Shown piece by piece: positions 33,135-39,299 of a stretch of 39,299 nucleotides of DNA. Made by a program: the position numbers and the translations under genes. Below the pieces are notes generated by a model. That model saw only the letters and a program-made list of their open reading frames with translations, searched no databases and had not been told where the DNA came from. Origin of the DNA: Streptococcus sp. k-402 (GTDB taxonomy: Bacteria > Bacillota > Bacilli > Lactobacillales > Streptococcaceae); assembly GCF_013277515.1 (NCBI RefSeq), contig NZ_VMNB01000010.1:49710-89008 (forward strand). The letters run 5' to 3'. Position 1 is the first letter of the stretch. Every line of letters starts with the position of its first letter.

Positions 33135-33197
33135 CCTTACAGTGCTAGGAACCGTAACCGAAGATAATACTTGAGTATATCGAGGTGCGGTGACAAC
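33135..33197. repeat. Intergenic repeat X, copy 2, inside the rpsO 3' region
   Basis: CTTACAGTGCTA ... GGTGACAAC, the partner of 31804-31868. It lies between the rpsO stop codon and its terminator, so it is part of the rpsO mRNA tail. Confidence 0.6.
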
Positions 33198-33223
33198 GCA
33201 ATGTAAGTGGAAAATAAAGCAGA

Positions 33224-33493
33224 TTAACGACGAAGTCCTAGAGAGTTGATTAACTCACGGTAACGGTTAACGTCGTTTTTACGCAAGTATGCAAGCAAGT
33301 TACGACGGCGACCGATTTTTTTCATCAATCCACGGTAAGTAGCGTGGTCTTTTTTGTGTTGTTTGATGTGTTCGTTAAGGTGGTTGATTTCCCAAGTAAG
33401 GACAGCAACTTGAACCTCTACTGAACCTGTATCACCTTCGTGACGTGCATATTGTGCGATGATTTCATTTTTTTTCTCTTTTGAGATTGCCAT
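33224..33493 (-). CDS. rpsO: 30S ribosomal protein S15
   Basis: This 89-residue protein is of normal length for S15. It starts [20 protein letters not shown], contains [30 protein letters not shown] and ends [35 protein letters not shown] sequence. It binds the central domain of 16S rRNA early in 30S assembly and usually represses its own translation through its mRNA leader. It is monocistronic, with GGAGAAAC before the ATG. Confidence 0.97.
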   Translation of the reverse strand: MAISKEKKNEIIAQYARHEGDTGSVEVQVAVLTWEINHLNEHIKQHKKDHATYRGLMKKIGRRRNLLAYLRKNDVNRYRELINSLGLRR

Positions 33494-33612
33494 GATGTTT
33501 CTCCTTTTTATTTGGCTTCATCCGAGTGACAGGTTGGCATGCCTGTAACCAAGAAGAAGTTATTTGTCTTTACGACATTCACTATTCTACCAATAACTAA
33601 CTTCTTTGTCAA
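33494..33612 (-). promoter_or_regulatory. rpsO promoter and leader
   Basis: On the minus strand TTGACA (33612-33607), 17 bases, TAGAAT (33589-33584): a strong sigma-A promoter. The ~80-nt leader contains CAGGCATGCCAACCTG, able to fold into a hairpin, ahead of the ribosome site. A site for S15 autoregulation would be expected here; the exact fold was not worked out. Confidence 0.75.
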
Positions 33613-33698
33613 CAGATTTACTTTCTTGTTTTAAATATGCTATAATAATCATAGCAAGAGATTTAAGTTGTCTGTTTTTTTAAAACGAGGTGATTATC

Positions 33699-34074
33699 AT
33701 GCGTAAATTCTATTTCCATCTCACCTACTATCTGGTCATATTCTTCTTTTTATTGGCCACTTTATGAGTTGTTCTTACTAGTTGTTTCTGACCCCCTTAC
33801 ACTCAAGGGACTCTATATAAACAATCTTCTCTTCTTTACACCTCTGGTAATCTTGATTGTATCGTTACTCTATAGCTACCGTTTCCGTTTCTCACTTTGA
33901 TGGTTAGTTGGTAACGTACTGCTCTTTTACTTTACTATCATAACCTTTGGTGAGTTTATACTAATTTACTTGCTAATCTATGAAACAGTTGCTCTGGTGG
34001 GCATGGATTCTGGTATTAGCATCAAGCATATTCTACAAAATATGAAAAACAAAAAACTTTCACAAAATCCTTGA
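33699..34074 (+). pseudogene. Decayed small membrane-protein gene (Msa-like), one frameshift and one stop
   Basis: The gene starts well: extended -10 TGC-TATAAT at 33638-33646, GAGGTG ribosome site, ATG at 33699, MRKFYFHLTYYLVIFFFLLA. It hits TGA after 23 codons. A different frame then continues as LLVVSDPLTLKGLYINNLLF, LVILIVSLLYSYRFRFSL, TGA, then WLVGNVLLFYFTIITFGEFI and on to VGMDSGISIKHILQNMKNKK before TGA at 34072-34074. So a frameshift near codon 20-30 and one in-frame stop break a protein of about 123 residues with four helices. It resembles streptococcal Msa-family membrane proteins found beside thrS; that name is tentative. Confidence 0.75.
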
Positions 34075-34313
34075 AAAATCTCACAATCATGCTATAATAA
34101 TCCGTAGAGACAAGTCACTTAGTCCCTTTCTACTAGAGAGTGCGTGGTTGCTGAGAACGCATAGAAAGACTATACTGATACTACTCTACTGACTTTTATG
34201 CAAACATAAAACGGTGGCCACGTTAGAGCCAATCAGAGGTGTCCCTCTCTTTTGAGGTACATAAATGAAGGTGGAACCACGTTGCGACGTCCTTTTGAGG
34301 ATGTCGCTTTTTG
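34071..34313 (+). promoter_or_regulatory. T-box riboswitch controlling thrS, with promoter and terminator
   Basis: TTGAAA (34071-34076), 16 bases, TGC-TATAAT (34090-34098) start the leader near 34105. The T-box sequence AGGTGGAACCACG is at 34269-34281. The terminator stem GCGACGTCC (34284-34292) with GGATGTCGC (34299-34307), then a T-run, follows. Stem I runs through GAGTGCGTGG...GAACGCAT, and ACT (Thr) codons occur where the specifier should be (34178-34192). Uncharged tRNA-Thr would favour the antiterminator and expression of thrS. Confidence 0.9.
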
Positions 34314-34396
34314 TTTTTCTAGCTTTCACAATCCTCTGTCCCTGTTTTCAGAATAGGGTTAACACATTCGTCAATAATATAAGTAAGGAGAACATC

Positions 34397-36340
34397 ATGA
34401 TTAACATTACTTTCCTAGATGGCGCTGTTCGTGAATTCGAATCTGGCGTTACAACTTTTGAAATTGCCCAATCTATCAGCAATTCCCTAGCTAAAAAAGC
34501 CTTGGCTGGTAAATTCAACGGCAAACTCATCGACACTACTCGCGCTATCACTGAAGATGGAAGCATCGAAATTGTGACACCTGATCACGAAGATGCCCTT
34601 CCAATCTTGCGTCACTCAGCAGCTCACTTGTTCGCCCAAGCAGCTCGTCGTCTTTTCCCAGACATTCACTTGGGAGTTGGTCCAGCCATCGAAGATGGTT
34701 TCTACTACGATACTGACAACACAGCTGGTCAAATCTCTAACGAAGACCTTCCTCGTATCGAAGAAGAAATGCAAAAAATCGTCAAAGAAAACTTCCCATC
34801 TATTCGTGAAGAAGTGACTAAAGACGAGGCACGTGAAATCTTCAAAAATGACCCTTACAAGTTGGAATTGATTGAAGAACACTCAGAAGACGAAGGCGGT
34901 TTGACTATCTATCGTCAGGGTGAATATGTAGACCTCTGCCGTGGACCTCACGTTCCATCAACAGGTCGTATCCAAATCTTCCACCTTCTCCATGTAGCTG
35001 GTGCGTACTGGCGTGGAAATAGCGACAACGCTATGATGCAACGTATCTACGGTACAGCTTGGTTTGACAAGAAAGACTTGAAAAACTACCTCCAAATGCG
35101 TGAAGAAGCTAAGGAACGTGACCACCGTAAACTTGGTAAAGAGCTTGACCTCTTCATGATTTCTCAAGAGGTTGGTCAAGGACTTCCATTCTGGTTGCCA
35201 AATGGTGCGACTATCCGTCGTGAGTTGGAACGCTACATAGTAGACAAGGAGTTGGCTTCTGGCTACCAACATGTTTACACTCCACCACTTGCTTCTGTTG
35301 AACTTTACAAGACTTCTGGTCACTGGGATCATTACCAAGAAGACATGTTCCCAACTATGGACATGGGTGACGGGGAAGAATTTGTCCTTCGTCCAATGAA
35401 CTGTCCGCACCACATTCAAGTCTTCAAACACCATGTTCACTCTTACCGTGAGTTGCCAATCCGTATCGCTGAAATCGGTATGATGCACCGTTATGAAAAA
35501 TCTGGTGCCCTCACTGGTCTTCAACGTGTACGTGAAATGTCACTCAACGACGGTCACCTCTTCGTTACTCCAGAACAAATCCAAGAAGAATTCCAGCGTG
35601 CTCTTCAGTTGATTATCGATGTTTATGAAGACTTCAACTTGACTGAATACCGCTTCCGCCTCTCTCTTCGTGACCCTCAAGATACTCACAAGTACTTTGA
35701 TAACGATGAGATGTGGGAAAATGCACAAACTATGCTTCGTGCAGCCCTTGATGAAATGGGTGTGGACTACTTTGAAGCCGAAGGCGAAGCAGCCTTCTAC
35801 GGACCAAAATTGGATATCCAGGTTAAAACTGCTCTTGGAAAAGAAGAAACTCTTTCTACTATCCAACTTGACTTCTTACTTCCAGAACGCTTCGACCTTA
35901 AATACATCGGAGCTGATGGCGAAGAACACCGTCCAGTTATGATTCACCGTGGGGTTATCTCAACTATGGAACGCTTCACAGCTATCTTGATTGAGAACTA
36001 CAAGGGTGCCTTCCCAACATGGCTGGCACCACACCAAGTAACCCTCATCCCAGTATCTAACGAAAAACACGTGGACTACGCTTGGGAAGTGGCGAAGAAA
36101 CTCCGTGACCGCGGTGTCCGTGCAGACGTAGATGAGCGCAATGAAAAAATGCAGTTCAAGATCCGTGCTTCACAAACCAGCAAGATTCCTTACCAATTGA
36201 TTGTTGGAGACAAGGAAATGGAAGACGGAACTGTTAACGTTCGTCGCTATGGCCAAAAAGAAACACAAACTGTCTCAGTTGATGATTTTGTTGGAGCTAT
36301 CCTAGCTGATATAGCCAACAAATCACGCGTTGAGAAATAA
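34397..36340 (+). CDS. thrS: Threonyl-tRNA synthetase
   Basis: This 647-residue class II synthetase has an N-terminal TGS domain ([17 protein letters not shown]...), an editing domain ([17 protein letters not shown] and the later [14 protein letters not shown], with His and Cys of the N2 domain), a catalytic core ([14 protein letters not shown] zinc Cys/His, [32 protein letters not shown]) and an anticodon-binding domain from about residue 540. I place the start at 34397, where AAGGAG precedes ATG by 7 bases. The reading frame is open upstream to 34265, but that stretch is the T-box leader and is not translated. It ends 14 bases before a strong terminator. Confidence 0.97.
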   Translation: MINITFLDGAVREFESGVTTFEIAQSISNSLAKKALAGKFNGKLIDTTRAITEDGSIEIVTPDHEDALPILRHSAAHLFAQAARRLFPDIHLGVGPAIEDGFYYDTDNTAGQISNEDLPRIEEEMQKIVKENFPSIREEVTKDEAREIFKNDPYKLELIEEHSEDEGGLTIYRQGEYVDLCRGPHVPSTGRIQIFHLLHVAGAYWRGNSDNAMMQRIYGTAWFDKKDLKNYLQMREEAKERDHRKLGKELDLFMISQEVGQGLPFWLPNGATIRRELERYIVDKELASGYQHVYTPPLASVELYKTSGHWDHYQEDMFPTMDMGDGEEFVLRPMNCPHHIQVFKHHVHSYRELPIRIAEIGMMHRYEKSGALTGLQRVREMSLNDGHLFVTPEQIQEEFQRALQLIIDVYEDFNLTEYRFRLSLRDPQDTHKYFDNDEMWENAQTMLRAALDEMGVDYFEAEGEAAFYGPKLDIQVKTALGKEETLSTIQLDFLLPERFDLKYIGADGEEHRPVMIHRGVISTMERFTAILIENYKGAFPTWLAPHQVTLIPVSNEKHVDYAWEVAKKLRDRGVRADVDERNEKMQFKIRASQTSKIPYQLIVGDKEMEDGTVNVRRYGQKETQTVSVDDFVGAILADIANKSRVEK

Positions 36341-36353
36341 GAACCTAGCATAA

Positions 36354-36377
36354 AAGCCTCCAGTCCGGAGGCTTTTT
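36354..36377. terminator. Bidirectional terminator between thrS and the kinase gene
   Basis: AAAAGCCTCC-AGT-CCGGAGGCTTTTT, a compact GC-rich hairpin with A and T runs, between converging genes. Confidence 0.93.
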
Positions 36378-36386
36378 CGTCTATTC

Positions 36387-37361
36387 TCACTCAAGGACTA
36401 AGTTCACTTGAGCAAACTGAATCCGCGCTATCGTTCCTTTTCCAACCTCAGACTCGATACGAATCTGGTGACCTAGTTCTTCAGAAATTTTCTTAGATAG
36501 GTAAAGTCCAAGTCCAGATGACTGCTGGGTTAGGCGGCCATTATATCCTGAAAAGCCACGTTCAAAGACTCGGAGGACATCACTGTTTTTTATCCCGATT
36601 CCCGTATCCTTGATACAAAGCTCTTGCCCGTCCATATAAATCTCCAGACCACCTTCCTTGGTGTACTTGAGACTGTTTGAGATGATTTGCTCAATAACCA
36701 CTAGTAGCCACTTTTTATCCGTCACGATTTCTTTATCAAGGTCATGTAGATTGACATTTAGGCCTTTTTGAATAAAGAAAAGAGCATATTTACGAATTAT
36801 TTCCTTGACCAAGTCCTCGATTTGAACCTGCTTTAAGACCAAATCATCATGGAAACTTTCTAAACGCAGGTACTGTAAAACTAGATTGGTATAGGAATCA
36901 ATCTTGAAAATTTCCTGTTCTAATTGCTGCTTCAGTTGGCGGTCGGCTACTTCTGCAACTAAGAGTTGACTGGCTGCAATGGGGGTCTTTATCTGATGGA
37001 CCCACAAGGTATAGTAATCCAGCAAATCCGTCAGTTTTCTTTCTGCGTCTGACCTCTGCTGATAAAGTTCCATCTCACGCGCTTCTAATTTTTCTGCTAA
37101 AACTCTTTCCAAAGGAGACTTGGCTTCTCTCTCCCCATAGAGAATTTCCTGACGATAGACCTGCATTTCCACCAATATGTCCCAAGTGAAAAATAAGATG
37201 GTTACAAAGCAACACAGCAGGAAAAAGTAGAGAAAGTAAGTTCCTAAACTGGCAAATAAAAACTGAAAGAGCAAAACCAGAAACGTCAAAGAAAGCAGAT
37301 AGACAAACTGACGACTACGGGAGCGCAGATAGGCTAGAAAAAATTGTTTCCAATCAAGCAT
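36387..37361 (-). CDS. Sensor histidine kinase, intramembrane-sensing type (BceS/TCS01-like)
   Basis: This 324-residue protein has two close N-terminal helices with almost no outside loop (FVYLLSLTFLVLLFQFLFA and YFLYFFLLCCFVTILFF), a coiled region, the DHp motif YYTLWVHQIKTPIAAS, and a HATPase domain with EQIISNSLKYT, DTGIGI and SSGLGLYLSKKI. Kinases of this build often sense envelope stress through a partner ABC transporter, but none is adjacent here. It overlaps the response regulator by 8 bases. By position beside thrS it corresponds to pneumococcal TCS01 (from memory). The signal is unknown. Confidence 0.88.
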   Translation of the reverse strand: MLDWKQFFLAYLRSRSRQFVYLLSLTFLVLLFQFLFASLGTYFLYFFLLCCFVTILFFTWDILVEMQVYRQEILYGEREAKSPLERVLAEKLEAREMELYQQRSDAERKLTDLLDYYTLWVHQIKTPIAASQLLVAEVADRQLKQQLEQEIFKIDSYTNLVLQYLRLESFHDDLVLKQVQIEDLVKEIIRKYALFFIQKGLNVNLHDLDKEIVTDKKWLLVVIEQIISNSLKYTKEGGLEIYMDGQELCIKDTGIGIKNSDVLRVFERGFSGYNGRLTQQSSGLGLYLSKKISEELGHQIRIESEVGKGTIARIQFAQVNLVLE

Positions 37362-38031
37362 GCTTCAATCCGTACCCTATTCCTTTCTTGGTTTCGATAA
37401 ATCCTACCAAGCCCTGCTCTTCCAATTTTTTACGCAAACGAGCCACATTAACAGATAGGGTATTGTCATCAATGAAAAAGTCACTATTCCAAAGTTCCCG
37501 CATCAGGTCGTCACGCGCTACAATATTACCCGCATGCTCAAACAAAACGCGTAAAATCTGGAATTCGTTCTTGGTCAAATTCAAGACTTGGCCTTGATAA
37601 TGTAAATCCATGGATTTGGTATTGAGGATCACACCGGCGTATTCCAGTAAACTCTCATCACGCCCAAACTCATAGGAACGGCGCAACAAGCCCTGAACCT
37701 TGGCTAAAAGAACCTGCTGGTCAAAAGGCTTGGTCACAAAGTCATCCGCCCCCATATTGATTGCCATGACAATATCCATAGCCTGGTCTCTCGAAGACAG
37801 AAACATGATGGGTACCTTGGAAATCTTGCGAATCTCCTGACACCAGTGATAGCCGTTAAACAAGGGCAGTCCAATATCCATGAGAACCAAATGAGGCTCC
37901 GACTGGACAAAAAGGCTCAAAACTTCCATAAAATCTTCTACCAGAACCACTTCAAATCCCCATTCAGAGAGCATTTTCCCGACTTGTTGACTAATAACCT
38001 GATCATCTTCTACTAATAAAATCTTGTGCAT
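37354..38031 (-). CDS. OmpR-family response regulator (TCS01-like)
   Basis: This 225-residue protein starts MHKILLVEDDQ. The phosphoacceptor Asp is in LVLMDIGLPLFNGY, with FLSSRD and FVTKPFD, and a winged-helix domain ends ARLRKKLEEQGLVGFIETKKGIGYGL. The start at 38031 has GGAGGAG; the 13 in-frame codons above it overlap an extended -10 (TGT-TATAAT, minus strand 38059-38051). The leader is therefore only about 13 bases. It is first in the regulator-kinase operon. Confidence 0.9.
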   Translation of the reverse strand: MHKILLVEDDQVISQQVGKMLSEWGFEVVLVEDFMEVLSLFVQSEPHLVLMDIGLPLFNGYHWCQEIRKISKVPIMFLSSRDQAMDIVMAINMGADDFVTKPFDQQVLLAKVQGLLRRSYEFGRDESLLEYAGVILNTKSMDLHYQGQVLNLTKNEFQILRVLFEHAGNIVARDDLMRELWNSDFFIDDNTLSVNVARLRKKLEEQGLVGFIETKKGIGYGLKHA

Positions 38032-38186
38032 GCGCTCCTCCTTTTCTATTATTATAACAGATTTTTCCATGCTGGAAGGTCTGAAACTGAATTTGAAATA
38101 GCTTGTTTTTATCCAACATAGTGAGGCAATCCTACTAGATAATTTGAGGGAAATTTGATAAGATAAATAAAAAGAAAGGAGCTATC

Positions 38187-39260
38187 ATGGTTAATATTTT
38201 TGACTATCTGAAAGATGTCGCACACGATTCCTTTTACGACCTTCCATTGAACGAATTAGACATTCTAGCCTTAACAGAAACAACCTACCTCTCCTTTGAT
38301 AATCTGGTCTCCACAGCTCCTCAGCGACTTTTAGACCTGGTACCTCAGGTTCCAAGGGAGCCTAACATGTTGACCAGCAAAAATCGCCTCCAGCTATTAG
38401 ATGAACTAGCTCAACACAAACGCTTCAAAAATTGCAAACTCTCCCATTTTATCAACGACATCGACCCTGAGCTTCAAAAACAGTTTGCGGCTATGACCTA
38501 CCGCCTCACTCTCGATACCTATCTGATTGTCTTTCGTGGGACAGATGACAGTATCATTGGCTGGAAGGAAGATTTCCACCTGACCTATATGAAGGAAATT
38601 CCTGCTCAAAAGCACGCTCTTCGCTATTTAAAGAACTTTTTTGCCCAACATCCTAAGCAAAAGGTCATTCTGACTGGGCATTCCAAGGGAGGAAATTTAG
38701 CTATCTATGCTGCTAGTCAAATTGAGAAAAACTTGCAAGATCAAATCACAGCAGTTTATACCTTTGATGCGCCTGGTCTCCACAAAGAACTGACACAAAC
38801 TGAGGGATATCAAAGGATAATGGATAGAACCAAGGTCTTTATCCCACAAGGTTCCATCATCGGTATGATGATGGAAATCCCTGCTCACCAAATCATCGTT
38901 CAAAGTACTGCCCTGGGTGGTATTGCCCAGCACGATACCTTTAGTTGGCAGATTGAGGACAAGCACTTCATCCAACTGGATAAGACCAACAGCGATAGTC
39001 AACAAGTAGACATAACCTTCAAGGAGTGGGTAGCCACAGTCCCTGACGAGGAACTTCAACTTTACTTCGACCTTTTCTTTGGCACCATTCTTGATTCTGG
39101 TATTACTTCTATCAATGACTTGGCTTCCTTAAAGGCTATCGAACACATTCGTCATCTCTTCGTCCAAGCTCAATCCCTCACTCCAGAAGAAAGAGAAACC
39201 TTGGGACGCCTTACTCAATTATTGATTGATACCCGTTACCAGGCTTGGAAAAATAGATAA
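38187..39260 (+). CDS. Mbeg1-like / DUF2974 lipase-fold protein
   Basis: This 357-residue alpha/beta hydrolase has nucleophile elbow LTGHSKGGNLAIYAA (S166), preceded by YLIVFRGTDDSIIGWKEDF, as in class 3 lipase-like DUF2974 proteins. It has no signal peptide or membrane helix. The substrate is not known. The ATG follows AAAGGAG. It is alone on its strand, diverging from the two-component system, and a BOX element follows it at the window end. Confidence 0.85.
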   Translation: MVNIFDYLKDVAHDSFYDLPLNELDILALTETTYLSFDNLVSTAPQRLLDLVPQVPREPNMLTSKNRLQLLDELAQHKRFKNCKLSHFINDIDPELQKQFAAMTYRLTLDTYLIVFRGTDDSIIGWKEDFHLTYMKEIPAQKHALRYLKNFFAQHPKQKVILTGHSKGGNLAIYAASQIEKNLQDQITAVYTFDAPGLHKELTQTEGYQRIMDRTKVFIPQGSIIGMMMEIPAHQIIVQSTALGGIAQHDTFSWQIEDKHFIQLDKTNSDSQQVDITFKEWVATVPDEELQLYFDLFFGTILDSGITSINDLASLKAIEHIRHLFVQAQSLTPEERETLGRLTQLLIDTRYQAWKNR

Positions 39261-39279
39261 AAAAACTTATGAAAAGGTA

Positions 39280-39299
39280 ATACTCTTCGAAAATCTCTT
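39280..39299 (+). repeat. Start of a BOX element at the window edge
   Basis: ATACTCTTCGAAAATCTCTT is the boxA beginning also seen at 15964 and, inverted, at 17600 and 69. The remainder lies outside the window. Confidence 0.85.

Noticed and set aside
34958..35524. 188-codon minus-strand open frame within thrS
   Set aside because: It is a shadow of thrS codon usage; the composition is typical of an antisense frame.

Overview
The window looks like chromosome of a Mitis-group streptococcus, most likely Streptococcus pneumoniae or a close relative (S. pseudopneumoniae, S. mitis). The reasons are low GC, BOX repeats (the classic boxA core is at 1-69), a RUP-type miniature element, and a familiar gene order: DEAD-box helicase, OxlT-like MFS, flavoprotein reductase, murT-gatD, pepQ ... 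truA ... cmk ... fer ... galE ... rpsO ... thrS, two-component system. There are no rRNA or tRNA genes and no CRISPR array. The gene-order comparison comes from memory and was not aligned.

Layout. 1-8070: housekeeping and stress genes (cold-shock type RNA helicase; MFS exporter; Har-like flavoprotein disulfide reductase; MurT/GatD, which amidate lipid II; Xaa-Pro dipeptidase). 8089-13270: an AT-rich accessory cassette. A divergent AgrC/ComD-type histidine kinase and a LytTR response regulator face a 20-codon peptide gene, a structured intergenic segment with a terminator, an E1/ThiF-MccB-like adenylating enzyme and a two-gene ABC exporter. A GNAT acetyltransferase follows. 13939-15890: B6/HMP-type vitamin uptake and kinase genes plus truA. 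15964-17600: an MFS gene bracketed by two inverted BOX elements, one of them split by a RUP. 17600-24833: a membrane protein, YjdM/PhnA, cmk, a LysM protein, ferredoxin, glycosyltransferase-galE, and DAO-Nif3-trmK. 24934-28152: a P-type ATPase diverging from an acyltransferase. 28196-31702: a siderophore-type ABC importer with its own esterase. 31935-33223: cadD with an upstream short ORF and a perfect palindrome, plus intergenic repeats. 33224-39260: rpsO, a decayed membrane-protein gene, T-box-regulated thrS, a two-component system and a lipase-fold protein.

The strongest candidate for an undescribed system is 8089-13270 (perhaps to 13792): a self-regulated, ribosomally made and modified peptide. 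Twelve-base direct repeats spaced 21 bp apart lie between the regulator and the peptide gene, which is the geometry of LytTR operators such as those of ComE and AgrA. A short peptide gene, then a terminator, then an RRE-plus-ThiF enzyme with two CxxC pairs and an exporter, resembles microcin C (mccA-mccB-mccC). However, the peptide ends in Phe, not the Asn used by known MccB enzymes, so the chemistry may be new.

A second theme is leaderless transcription. murT, truA, fer and the P-type ATPase each have a -10 box 6 or 7 bases before the start codon and no ribosome binding site. A third is a possible attenuation device upstream of cadD: a Cys-ending 24-codon leader ORF that contains an anti-Shine-Dalgarno sequence.
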